From Arthrobacter sp. StoSoilB20 (GTDB taxonomy: Bacteria; Actinomycetota; Actinomycetes; Actinomycetales; Micrococcaceae): 64,000 nucleotides of DNA. Where the stretch lies: assembly GCF_019977295.1 (NCBI RefSeq), contig NZ_AP024651.1, forward strand, positions 4,402,001-4,466,000. Direction: 5' to 3'. Below are positions 54,988 to 62,660 of this stretch, piece by piece (within the stretch, counting starts at the first letter, position 1; the number at the start of each line of letters is the position of its first letter). Position numbers and translations under genes: made by a program. The notes below the pieces were generated by a model. It was not told the origin of the DNA. It ran no database searches and saw nothing but the letters and a program-made list of their open reading frames with translations.

Positions 54988-55710
54988 TTAGGAGCTGCTG
55001 GAAATGCGGTGAAGCCACTCAAGGAACAGCTTCAATTCAGAGCTGGAAAGTTGGTCTGAATGTGAGGCCTGCAGTGCCGCATTCAGGGCGATTGCCGCAA
55101 CAACCACGGACGATTTACCGGAATCGTCCGCCGCGGCGCCACGGGCAGTGTCCGTGGAGACAGCAAAAATCATGGAATCCCGGGTCATCGTTGAGAGCTC
55201 GAGGTTCCTTTCTTCCACCGGTTCAGCGATCAGCATGAGCGTGACGCCCACGTTGGCGGCCAGAATGCTGCGGGCCGCTTCGCGGGGCGGCACGTTGATC
55301 TGGCCCGAGATAGCGGCCTTGTTCAGCATCTCTTCCAGAAGCGCTTCAGCATCGGCCACGATCGCTGGGCGGCTTTCCGGCCTGATGTTGCCGAACATCA
55401 CCAGATACAGATGGGGTTGGCTCAGCCCGAACTGGACGTGGTTGTCCCACATCCGCCGGACGTCTTCCAAGGGCTCCCCGGACGGTGCAAAATCCCGCTC
55501 CCCCGCCACATACTCTTCAAATCCGGCTGATACGACGGCGTCGAACAAACCCTCTTTGTCTCCGAAGTGGTGGTAGAGCGTGGGCGCCGTGACCCCGGCA
55601 AGCTTGGTGATCTGGCGCGTTGAGACCGCTGACCCCTCCGAATTCGCCAGCAACTCGGCAGCTGCGCGAAGCAACCGAATTTTAGGCGGAAGCTGGTCAT
55701 CGAAACTCAT
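54988..55710 (-). CDS. TetR-family regulator of the mannitol operon (probable)
   Basis: The product is 240 aa. The N-terminal DNA-binding domain is residues about 8-60 (IRLLRAAAELLANSEGSAVSTRQITKLAGVTAPTLYHHFGDKEGLFDAV). The C-terminal ligand domain is unrelated to known mannitol regulators. It lies 66 bp upstream of mtlA on the same strand and is divergent from ptsI. The perfect dyad at 55729-55743 just before its start is the likely operator. Control of mtlA-mtlD and of ptsI-ptsH is inference. Confidence 0.88.
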   Translation of the reverse strand: MSFDDQLPPKIRLLRAAAELLANSEGSAVSTRQITKLAGVTAPTLYHHFGDKEGLFDAVVSAGFEEYVAGERDFAPSGEPLEDVRRMWDNHVQFGLSQPHLYLVMFGNIRPESRPAIVADAEALLEEMLNKAAISGQINVPPREAARSILAANVGVTLMLIAEPVEERNLELSTMTRDSMIFAVSTDTARGAAADDSGKSSVVVAAIALNAALQASHSDQLSSSELKLFLEWLHRISSSS

Positions 55711-55728
55711 AACCGCTACCCTAGCACC

Positions 55729-55743
55729 TATAGCGTTGCTATA
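55729..55743. promoter_or_regulatory. TetR operator-like dyad in the tetR-ptsI intergenic region
   Basis: TATAGC-GTT-GCTATA is a perfect 6-bp inverted repeat with a 3-bp centre, 18 bp before the TetR start codon and 96 bp before ptsI. The size is typical for TetR-family operators. Confidence 0.65.
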
Positions 55744-55839
55744 TGAAGTGGCTCACAAAGGAATTTTGTAGGCTAGTTTTCGAGGCTCCCGGTGCCGTCG
55801 CCGGCGGGCCTGAACCAACAAGCAGGAACAGAGGATTCA

Positions 55840-57540
55840 GTGCAGAATTTCCAAGGAGTAGGGGTAAGCCCTGGCCGCATCATTGGTTCCGTCCGCCAGA
55901 TGCCCAAGCCGGTGAGCGAACCGCCGTCGGGCGAGCGGTTGGGTGCGGACGTCAGTCCGGAGGACGCCGTCGCCGGCTTGAAAGCCGCCGCGCAGTCCGT
56001 CCATGACGAGCTCAAGGCACGTGCGGACAGCGCTTCGGGCGACGGCAAAGCCGTCCTCGAGGCCACCGCGCTCATGGCCAAGGACACCATGCTCCTGAAA
56101 TCGGCCAGCAAGCTCATCAACGCCGGATCCTCGGCTGAGCGGGCCATCTGGGAAGCCGGCGCCTCGGTCTCCGAGATGCTGCACAACCTTGGTGGCTACA
56201 TGGCCGAGCGCGCCACCGACGTCCTGGATGTCCGCGCCCGGATCGTGGCCGAACTCCGCGGCGTCCCTGCTCCCGGCATCCCTGCCTCGGACACGCCTTT
56301 CATCCTGGTGGCCGAAGACCTCGCCCCCGCCGACACCGCAACGCTGAACCCCGCGGTGGTTCAGGCACTGGTCACCTCCGGAGGCGGCCCGCAGTCCCAC
56401 ACAGCCATCATCGCGCGCTCACTCGGCCTGCCCGCAGTGGTTGCGGCGCACGGTGTTGATGACATTGCGGACGGAACCGAGATCTACGTGGACGGCGCGG
56501 CAGGCTTCGTGGCCGTCTCGCCCACCGAAGAGCACCGCACTGCCGCTACGGCCTGGGCGGAAACGTCCGCAACCCTTGCAGCCTTCGACGGTAACGGCAC
56601 GACGGCGGACGGCCACCTGGTGCCGCTGCTCGCCAACGTCGGTGGAGCCAAGGATGCCGTAGCCGCAGCCGGTTTGGGTGCCCAGGGAGTGGGCCTGTTC
56701 CGCACGGAATTCTGCTTCCTGGAACGCGACACCGAGCCGTCAGTGGATGAGCAAGCGGCAGCCTACAAGGCCGTTTTCGATGCATTCCCGGGTAAGAAGG
56801 TTGTCCTGCGCACCCTCGACGCCGGCGCCGACAAACCCCTCCCCTTCCTCACCGATGCCACCGAACCCAACCCTGCACTGGGTGTACGCGGCTATCGCAC
56901 CGATTTCACCACGCCCGGCGTCCTGGAACGCCAGCTGGAGGCAATAGCCCGGGCTGCTTCGGAATCCGAGGCCGATGTGTGGGTCATGGCCCCCATGATC
57001 TCCACGGCTGCCGAAGCCGGACGTTTCGCCTCGCTGTGTGCCGCCGCTGGAATCCAGACGCCCGGCGTCATGGTGGAAGTTCCCTCCGCTGCACTGACTG
57101 CCGCCACCGTGTTGCGGGAAGTCGGGTTTGCCTCGCTGGGAACCAATGACCTCACGCAATACGCCATGGCCGCCGACCGCCAACTCGGCCCCCTCGCCGA
57201 GCTCAACACGCCGTGGCAGCCGGCCGTGCTTCGGCTGGTGCAGCTCACTGTTGAAGGTGCTTCCCAGGAAAGCACGGGCCGGGAAGGCGATGCGAAGCCC
57301 GTTGGTGTCTGTGGTGAGGCAGCCGCGGACCCGGCACTCGCCGTCGTTCTTACCGGTTTGGGCGTCACCACCTTGTCCATGACCGCTCGCTCGTTGGCGG
57401 CGGTCGGGACTGTGCTGAAGACTGTGACGTTGGAGCAGGCGCAGGAACTCGCGCAGCTCGCTTTGTCTGCGCCGAGTGCTCTTGAGGCCCGCGATTGGGT
57501 CCGCGCAAAGCTCCCCGTGCTCGAAGAGCTCGGCCTCTAA
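55840..57540 (+). CDS. ptsI: Phosphoenolpyruvate-protein phosphotransferase (PTS enzyme I)
   Basis: EI takes phosphate from PEP and passes it to HPr. The 566-aa protein has the phospho-His motif GGGPQSHTAIIARSLGLPAVV (His about 187), the PEP-binding C-terminal barrel with GVGLFRTEFCFL, ALGVRGYRTDF, APMISTAAEA and the active-site Cys signature GVCGEAAADP. The GTG start at 55840 is chosen (GAGGA upstream, N-terminus MQNFQGVGVSPG). ptsH follows after 31 bp. The two general PTS genes are next to the mannitol enzyme II. Confidence 0.95.
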   Translation: MQNFQGVGVSPGRIIGSVRQMPKPVSEPPSGERLGADVSPEDAVAGLKAAAQSVHDELKARADSASGDGKAVLEATALMAKDTMLLKSASKLINAGSSAERAIWEAGASVSEMLHNLGGYMAERATDVLDVRARIVAELRGVPAPGIPASDTPFILVAEDLAPADTATLNPAVVQALVTSGGGPQSHTAIIARSLGLPAVVAAHGVDDIADGTEIYVDGAAGFVAVSPTEEHRTAATAWAETSATLAAFDGNGTTADGHLVPLLANVGGAKDAVAAAGLGAQGVGLFRTEFCFLERDTEPSVDEQAAAYKAVFDAFPGKKVVLRTLDAGADKPLPFLTDATEPNPALGVRGYRTDFTTPGVLERQLEAIARAASESEADVWVMAPMISTAAEAGRFASLCAAAGIQTPGVMVEVPSAALTAATVLREVGFASLGTNDLTQYAMAADRQLGPLAELNTPWQPAVLRLVQLTVEGASQESTGREGDAKPVGVCGEAAADPALAVVLTGLGVTTLSMTARSLAAVGTVLKTVTLEQAQELAQLALSAPSALEARDWVRAKLPVLEELGL

Positions 57541-57571
57541 CCTCTTGTTTGTTTCCGTCGAAGGAGAAACC

Positions 57572-57850
57572 ATGCCCGAACGCACAGCCACCATCGCCAG
57601 CCGCTCCGGACTGCATGCCCGCCCGGCCGCCTTGTTTGCCGAGGCCGCCGGCGAACAGCCCGTGGAAGTCACCATTGCCATGCAGGGTGAACCTGCCGAA
57701 GACGCCCTCGATGCCGCCAGCATCCTTTCGCTCATGACGCTCGGCGCCGCTAAGGGCGACGTCGTGGTGCTGCGGGCCGAGGGGGACGGTGCCGACGCTG
57801 CGCTGGACGCACTGGTGAAGCTCCTGGAGACGGACCTGGACGCGGAGTAG
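57572..57850 (+). CDS. ptsH: Phosphocarrier protein HPr
   Basis: The 92-aa protein has the phosphorylation motif SGLHARPAALF with His15, and SILSLMTLGA, in which Ser50 corresponds to the regulatory Ser46 of Firmicute HPr. Whether an HPr kinase acts on it is unknown; actinobacteria usually lack one. AAGGAG precedes the ATG. A nested palindrome follows at 57881. Confidence 0.95.
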   Translation: MPERTATIASRSGLHARPAALFAEAAGEQPVEVTIAMQGEPAEDALDAASILSLMTLGAAKGDVVVLRAEGDGADAALDALVKLLETDLDAE

Positions 57851-57880
57851 CGGGGCTCGTTACTGCCCCTGGGCCGCCCG

Positions 57881-57942
57881 TTTCGATGGTTCCCTGCCAG
57901 CAATGCCGCGCGCACGGCATGGTCAGCAGGGAACCCCCGAAA
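57881..57942. repeat. Nested palindromic element, copy 2
   Basis: The left arm TTTCGATGGTTCCCTGC (57881-57897) is identical to the arm of the element at 16998. The right arm (57926-57942) pairs with two mismatches. A perfect inner hairpin ATGCCG...CGGCAT lies in the loop, at the same place as in copy 1 but with different sequence. It starts 31 bp after the ptsH stop. Confidence 0.85.
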
Positions 57943-57971
57943 TGGGCGGCAACGCACGCTAGGCTTCTGCC

Positions 57972-58391
57972 ATGGCATTGATAGCTCCCCGCATCACAGC
58001 AGGGCTCCCCGCCGACGACGCCCGGAACCTGGCGCGCTCCCTCCAGGACAGCAACGACATCACTGTGTTCGTGGACGGCACGGTCCACCGCCTCCCCGAT
58101 GAGGCGAGGGACGCCGTCGTCGACCTCCTTGCGCGGCTGGGCCGCGGCGAAACCGTGACCGTCAGCAGCGTGGAGGAAATGCTCACCACTTCGCAAGCCG
58201 CGGAGCTCGCCGGCATCTCCCATACCTACCTGCGCAATATGACCGATCGCGGCGAAATCCCCGTGGAATACCGCGGGACGCACCGACGGATCCGGCAGGC
58301 GGCCATCATGGCGTGGCTGGAAACGCAGAAGGCGAAACACTCCGAAGCAGCAGCCGGCCAGCCCGGGGAGAACGACTCCAGCGCCGACTGA
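57972..58391 (+). CDS. Excisionase/MerR-type helix-turn-helix protein (antitoxin-like)
   Basis: This is a 139-aa protein. The N-terminal 65 residues (ITAGLPADDARNLARSLQDSNDITVFVDG) are followed by an excisionase-family DNA-binding domain (LTTSQAAELAGISHTYLRNMTDRGEIPVEYRGTHRRIRQAAIMAWLE, about 73-118). Such proteins often pair with a downstream PIN-domain toxin, but here the following genes are small membrane proteins. It could be an orphan antitoxin or a small regulator. Confidence 0.8.
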   Translation: MALIAPRITAGLPADDARNLARSLQDSNDITVFVDGTVHRLPDEARDAVVDLLARLGRGETVTVSSVEEMLTTSQAAELAGISHTYLRNMTDRGEIPVEYRGTHRRIRQAAIMAWLETQKAKHSEAAAGQPGENDSSAD

Positions 58392-58471
58392 TGGTTGCGG
58401 AGTGATAAGGATCAAGCAACGATCCCAGCCAACGGACCAGCACCCCTTAAAGCCGGGGTTACGCTTGATCG

Positions 58472-58723
58472 GTGGGCAATTTCAAGGGGTGGCATATCGT
58501 GGCCGGGTTGGCCGCCATGGCCCTTGCCGCACCCTTGGGCTCTGCCATGGGATTGAACTTCGTGGCAACCTTCATGTTTGCCTGCACAGTCTTCGTGGCA
58601 GTAGCCATGTGGACGGAATCAAAAATCGCACGACGCCGGGACGCCGCCAACGCTTCCGCCGCGCCTGAGGCTGCGCAGCCGGCGGCAGACCCCAGCGAAT
58701 CCGACGACGCCACCAGGGAATAG
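58472..58723 (+). CDS. Small two-helix membrane protein, hypothetical
   Basis: This is an 83-aa protein with two hydrophobic segments (HIVAGLAAMALAAPLGSAMG and FVATFMFACTVFVAVAMW), then a short basic stretch and an acidic Ala/Pro/Asp-rich cytoplasmic tail. It begins with GTG and no strong ribosome site is seen. It is 3 bp before the next gene, so the two are probably an operon. No family was recognised. Confidence 0.65.
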   Translation: MGNFKGWHIVAGLAAMALAAPLGSAMGLNFVATFMFACTVFVAVAMWTESKIARRRDAANASAAPEAAQPAADPSESDDATRE

Positions 58724-58726
58724 CCT

Positions 58727-59089
58727 GTGCCGTCGGGGAAAAGCGCAAAGTACTCCGAGTGGCCCTGGAACCGCCCTTGGCCTTGGCTCCTTTTCATCGC
58801 TCCGACCGGCCTGCTCCTCGGGACGATCTGGATGTACACCGGAGGCTGCGGCCAAGCGGTGGGAACCGGGGAATTCGATTCCTGCCAGTCCTCTCCGTTC
58901 CTCGGTTATCCGGTGACATGGACAGCCACGGCAGCCATGGCGTTGTTCCTTGCCTGGAGCCTCGTGGGGCTGGGCAGGGCGCTGCGGTATTCCCGAAAGC
59001 CCTCCCGGGACCGGGTTTTCCCTGAACCGCGGCTTCCTGGAACCGCCGGGGACAGAGGCAGCTGCAGACCGGACCATGGGGTTCAATAG
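58727..59089 (+). CDS. Small membrane protein, hypothetical
   Basis: This is a 120-aa protein with two likely helices (WPWLLFIAPTGLLLGTIWMYTGG and WTATAAMALFLAWSLVGLG). Two Cys flank an external loop (TGGCGQAVGTGEFDSCQSSPF), which could form a disulfide. The C-terminal 30 residues overlap the upstream region of the next gene and the true end of structure is unclear. GTG start. No family was recognised. Confidence 0.6.
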   Translation: MPSGKSAKYSEWPWNRPWPWLLFIAPTGLLLGTIWMYTGGCGQAVGTGEFDSCQSSPFLGYPVTWTATAAMALFLAWSLVGLGRALRYSRKPSRDRVFPEPRLPGTAGDRGSCRPDHGVQ

Positions 59090-59093
59090 CGGT

Positions 59094-59735
59094 ATGGCCC
59101 TGACCTCACCCTCCGACGTGTGGCCCGTGGTGCACGAGGAACGTCGTGCACTGATCCGGGATCTCGAACCACTTCAGCCCTTCCAATGGAAGACGCCATC
59201 CCTTTGCCCCGGCTGGGACGTCCATGACGTCCTGGCGCATGTGATCGACAGCGCCAAGACCACCCGACTGGGCTTCATCCGCCGCCTGATTGCCGCCCGG
59301 ATGGATTTCGACCGCGACAACGCCGTGGGAGTTGAGCGCGAACGGACCCTTGACCCCGGCACCACGTTGGCCCAGTTCCAGGCAGTGGTTTCCCGCACTT
59401 CCGGGCCTCCCGCAGGTCTGGCTACCCGGCTGGTGGAAGCATTCGTCCACGGCGAAGACATTCGGCGTCCGTTGGGGCTGCGCCGCGATTACCCGGCGGC
59501 GCACGTGGCCACGGCCCTGGAATACCAAGCGCGGACCAGCACCAAGATGGGCGGAGGCAAGGAAGTGACCGAAGGCTGGCGCCTGGTGGCCACTGACGCA
59601 GCTTTCGATCATGGAGACGGCCCGGCCGTTGAAGGACCAGCCATAGCCCTGCTGCTTGCCGTGTCCGGCCGCCCGATCGGGACGGACGAGCTCAGCGGCC
59701 CCGGCGCTCCGGTATTCCTGCAGCGGCAGGCTTGA
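59094..59735 (+). CDS. TIGR03083 / maleylpyruvate-isomerase-N-type (DinB-like) protein
   Basis: The 213-aa protein begins with WPVVHEERRALIRDLEPLQPFQWKTPSLCPGWDVHDVLAHVIDS, the N-terminal four-helix motif of mycothiol-dependent maleylpyruvate isomerase and TIGR03083 proteins. A second conserved His is in EAFVHGEDIRRPLGL. Such proteins are thought to use mycothiol and a divalent metal. The ATG at 59094 or 59076 could start it. The stop overlaps the next gene (TGATG). The substrate is unknown. Confidence 0.85.
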   Translation: MALTSPSDVWPVVHEERRALIRDLEPLQPFQWKTPSLCPGWDVHDVLAHVIDSAKTTRLGFIRRLIAARMDFDRDNAVGVERERTLDPGTTLAQFQAVVSRTSGPPAGLATRLVEAFVHGEDIRRPLGLRRDYPAAHVATALEYQARTSTKMGGGKEVTEGWRLVATDAAFDHGDGPAVEGPAIALLLAVSGRPIGTDELSGPGAPVFLQRQA

Positions 59736-60565
59736 TGAAAACGCACGCAACTGTGGAGGCTTTGCTCTCTGCCGACGTCGAGGTTTTGGGCCTGAAGGGG
59801 CGGATCCTCTGGGCCAAGGGAACACCGCCTCCCGGCGCCGGGCTTGATGCAGGCACCGGACCCGTGTCCAGTCCCGACGCGCCCGCATACATCCTGATCC
59901 ATGGGATCGGAGTTTCGCACCGGTACTTGGCCCGGCTCCACACCGTCCTGGCAGCGGATGCACCCACGTACTCGCTGGACCTGCCCGGATTCGCCGGGAC
60001 TCCGAAGCCCGGGAGGCAGCTCTCCGTGGAGGACTACGGCGCCTTCATCGCCGGGGCCTTGGCATCCTGCGGCATCAGTTCCTACGTATTGGTGGGGCAC
60101 TCCATGGGCGTGCAGTTTGCCATCGAAGCGGCGCTGCACTCGCCTGAGCAGGCACGGCAGGTGGTGCTCATGGGGCCGGTGGTGGATTCCCGGCACAAGA
60201 ACGTTCGCCGGCAGTCCTTGGCGCTCTTCCTGGACGGACTGCTCCGCGAGAGCGCGTCGTCCAATTGGATTGTGATCTCCGATTACTTCAAGTGTGGTCC
60301 GCGGTGGTACCTCACGGAGCTTCCGGTCATGATGGGTTACCCCACGGAGAAGCGGCTCGCCGGCATCAAGGTGCCCGTCCTGATCCTGCGGGGAAGCCGC
60401 GACCACGTAGCTGGGCCGGAGTGGTCGCTCCGGCTTTCCAGGGCAGTTGCGCAGGGGCGATTGGTGGAGATTCCCGGCGTCGGCCATGTGGCCCAACACA
60501 TGCGACCCAAAGCCGTGGCCGACGCCATCCGGAGTTTCGTCGCCGCCACAACGCCGCACCGCTAA
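59735..60565 (+). CDS. Alpha/beta hydrolase
   Basis: This 276-aa esterase/hydrolase-fold protein has the oxyanion region ILIHGIGVSHRY, nucleophile elbow GHSMGVQFAIEAA (Ser of the triad), an Asp in ILRGSRDHVAG and catalytic His in GVGHVAQHMRP. All triad residues are present. No signal peptide is seen. It is coupled to the TIGR03083 gene, so both may act on the same compound. The substrate is not predictable. Confidence 0.88.
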   Translation: MKTHATVEALLSADVEVLGLKGRILWAKGTPPPGAGLDAGTGPVSSPDAPAYILIHGIGVSHRYLARLHTVLAADAPTYSLDLPGFAGTPKPGRQLSVEDYGAFIAGALASCGISSYVLVGHSMGVQFAIEAALHSPEQARQVVLMGPVVDSRHKNVRRQSLALFLDGLLRESASSNWIVISDYFKCGPRWYLTELPVMMGYPTEKRLAGIKVPVLILRGSRDHVAGPEWSLRLSRAVAQGRLVEIPGVGHVAQHMRPKAVADAIRSFVAATTPHR

Positions 60566-60658
60566 GCGCTGATGCTCTAACGCACGACGCCGGCGCCTGG
60601 CTTTGGCCTGCTTGTTGAGTCCGCTCCTCCCGGCTAGGCTGGCAAAGCAAGCGCATTA

Positions 60659-60672
60659 GTAAGTTTGCTTAC
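60659..60672. promoter_or_regulatory. GTAAG-N4-CTTAC dyad before the small acidic gene
   Basis: The perfect 5-bp inverted repeat GTAAGTTTGCTTAC lies 14 bp before the GTG at 60686. It is close to the ribosome-binding region and could be an operator or a small RNA hairpin. Confidence 0.35.
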
Positions 60673-60685
60673 GAAAGGGCTGATT

Positions 60686-60949
60686 GTGACTGATAAAGAC
60701 TCAAATGAGGAAACCCAGGGCTTCGGAGCAACCGGCGCTACAGGGCCGTTCGACACGACCGCCGACGCCGACAGCATCCACGAGGATCCCGACATGCGCC
60801 AGGACGAGGACGACGATCCCGCCGCCTCTGCCAACCCCGATCCCCTCGATGGGAACGTCACCGGCCTGGAACCCGGCGGTGGAGTGCCGCCGGGAGAAAC
60901 CCCGCCGGCCGAGGGCAGCATGAGCAGCGATCAAGGACACGAAGAGTAA
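60686..60949 (+). CDS. Small acidic disordered protein (DUF6480-like)
   Basis: This is an 87-aa, strongly acidic protein with [13 protein letters not shown] and the motif [18 protein letters not shown] near the C-terminus, which I recall from DUF6480 proteins of actinobacteria. GTG 60686 follows GAAAGGG. It has no hydrophobic core or helix signal and is probably unstructured. Function is unknown. Confidence 0.7.
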   Translation: MTDKDSNEETQGFGATGATGPFDTTADADSIHEDPDMRQDEDDDPAASANPDPLDGNVTGLEPGGGVPPGETPPAEGSMSSDQGHEE

Positions 60950-60974
60950 CGCATTGCCACGGCTGAACGACCAG

Positions 60975-61051
60975 GGGACGGCCAGGCAGGTCGGCTACGC
61001 AGGCCAGCTACGGCAGTCGAAGCGGGACGGCCAGGCAGGCCAGCTACGGCA
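60975..61051. repeat. Short direct repeat overlapping the 3' end of ligC
   Basis: GGGACGGCCAGGCAGG occurs at 60975-60990 and 61024-61039. It is followed in both cases by CAGGCCAGCTACGGCA, overlapping in the second copy and after a further 10-nt insert in the first. The second copy contains the ligase stop codon, so the duplication lies at the gene end. Confidence 0.65.
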
Positions 61052-62108
61052 ACCTCAGGATCTCCCCGAGGTCGTACGCAACCGGCTCTTCCAACTGTGA
61101 GTACGTGCAGCTTTCGGGGGTCCGGTCCGGCCGCCACCTGCGGAACTGGGTGGTGTGCCGGAACCTGTCCCCCTCCATGTAGTCGTACGCCACCTCGATC
61201 ACCAGTTCGGGACGCAATGGCACAAAGGAGAAATCCTTGCCTCCGCTCCACCGGCTTTGGGCGCCCGGCATCCTGGATCCCGCAACCCCTTCACCCTGGC
61301 TGGCCCACTCGCCCCACGGGTGCTCGCTGAGGTCCACCTGGTAAGGCTCAAGCTCTGCCACCAGGCTTTCCCTCCTCGCCATGGGGAAGGAGGCAACCAC
61401 CCCGACGTGCTGGAGTTTGCCGCCGTCGTTATAAAGACCCAACAGCATGGACCCCACGACCTTAGCGGTCTTATGCCACCTGAATCCGGCCACCACGCAG
61501 TCGGCGGTGCGCTCGTGCTTGGTCTTGAACATCACGCGCTTGTTGGGCTGGTATGTCCCATCCAACGGCTTGGACAGCACGCCATCCAGGCCTGCGCCTT
61601 CCAATTGCACGAACCACTCCTGCGCACGCTCCAGGTCCGTGACTGCGGGAGTGACGTAAACGGGCGGCTCTGCTGCCTTGAGCGCACGCTCAAGGATGGC
61701 GCGACGCTCCGAGAACGGCCTGCCCATCAGATCGTCGTCGCCGAGGGAAAGGATGTCGAACGCAACCATCGACGCCGGAGTCTTTTCGGCCAGCATCCTC
61801 ACCCGGCTGTCCGCGGGATGGATCCGTTGCTGCAGGACCTCGAACTCAAGCCGGTTGCCCTCGATCAGGACAATCTCGCCGTCGATCACGCATTTGTCCG
61901 GGAGGTTCTTCCGCAGGGCTTCCACCAGTTCAGGGAAATAGCGGGTCATGGGCTTCTCGTTGCGGCTGCCCAGGACGATTTCATCCCCGTCCTTGAAGAC
62001 GATGGTCCTGAAGCCGTCCCATTTGGGCTCGTAGTGCCCAACGTCCGGGATGGCGGGGACGGATTTGGCAAGCATGGGCGAGACGGGTGGCATCACGGGC
62101 AGGTCCAT
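61044..62108 (-). CDS. ligC: ATP-dependent DNA ligase (LigC type)
   Basis: This 354-aa ligase has the nucleotidyl-transfer lysine in YEPKWDGFRTIVF, EIVLGSRNEKPMTRYFPEL, VIDGEIVLI, GVLSKPLDGTYQPNKRVMFKTKHERTADCVVAGF and a C-terminal OB-fold region (VEVAYDYMEGDRFRHTTQFRRWRPDR). Length and lack of polymerase or nuclease domains fit LigC, which in mycobacteria is an accessory repair ligase. The ATG at 62108 is taken rather than TTG 62114. No Ku or LigD gene is nearby. Confidence 0.92.
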   Translation of the reverse strand: MDLPVMPPVSPMLAKSVPAIPDVGHYEPKWDGFRTIVFKDGDEIVLGSRNEKPMTRYFPELVEALRKNLPDKCVIDGEIVLIEGNRLEFEVLQQRIHPADSRVRMLAEKTPASMVAFDILSLGDDDLMGRPFSERRAILERALKAAEPPVYVTPAVTDLERAQEWFVQLEGAGLDGVLSKPLDGTYQPNKRVMFKTKHERTADCVVAGFRWHKTAKVVGSMLLGLYNDGGKLQHVGVVASFPMARRESLVAELEPYQVDLSEHPWGEWASQGEGVAGSRMPGAQSRWSGGKDFSFVPLRPELVIEVAYDYMEGDRFRHTTQFRRWRPDRTPESCTYSQLEEPVAYDLGEILRLP

Positions 62109-62153
62109 AAACAATGTCTACCTGCCGGTGCACGCCGAAGCTAGTCTTAGGCG

Positions 62154-62384
62154 ATGGATATCTTGGCCGTGTTGGCGGCCGTACTTGGAGTTCCCGCCCT
62201 CCTGGCCATGGCTTGGTACTGGGTTTCCCGGCAGAACCGCCGGGGTGTCAGGCGTGCCGCAGCCGACGGGATGCTGGGAATCGCCGACGAGATCTTCCGA
62301 CCGGAAACGCACCAGGCCCACCAGATCCAAAGGATCCAGCACGAACTCCCGGCGCCCGCTCCGGCCCCGAAGCCTAAGGGCTAA
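62154..62384 (+). CDS. Small single-helix membrane protein, hypothetical
   Basis: The 76-aa protein has one N-terminal hydrophobic helix (MDILAVLAAVLGVPALLAMAWYWV), then a basic RRGVRRAAADGMLGIADEIFRPE segment and a Pro/Ala-rich end. It would sit in the membrane with a cytoplasmic tail. It is divergent from ligC, 45 bp apart. No family was recognised. Confidence 0.65.
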   Translation: MDILAVLAAVLGVPALLAMAWYWVSRQNRRGVRRAAADGMLGIADEIFRPETHQAHQIQRIQHELPAPAPAPKPKG

Positions 62385-62493
62385 GGCCCTCCCGCCGGCA
62401 GAGACCTACCGGCCGTTATATTAATGTGACTTTACTTTCCTGCTCATGTACCGTCGTAGGGCGACCCGTATCTCCGCTGGGCCGCTTCCGGAA

Positions 62494-62650
62494 TGACGCC
62501 GAGCTCTGCCGCACTCCGGAATCCGCCAGACCCGCGGCAGAGGCGGGGGACCCACAAGTTCCCGGACTTTTCCAAGTCCTTGGGGTGAAGCCGCTACTGC
62601 GGCCGGACGGCCTCGTCCGAACCCGACAGCTAACCTCGAAGGCGTTGAGA
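62494..62650 (+). ncRNA. Cyclic di-AMP riboswitch (ydaO/yuaA motif)
   Basis: The leader carries the conserved blocks of the ydaO class in order: ACGCCGAGCTCTGCCGC, CCGCCAGACCCGCGGC, GAGGCGGGGGACCCA, TTGGGGTGAAGCCG, and the 3' signature CCGACAGCTAACCTCGAAGGCG. The closing stem pairs ACGCC (62496-62500) with GGCGT (62641-62645). The ribosome site AGAGG lies next to the 3' stem strand, which suggests translational control. In actinobacteria this class usually precedes cell-wall hydrolase genes. Confidence 0.85.
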
Positions 62651-62660
62651 GGCAACCACC

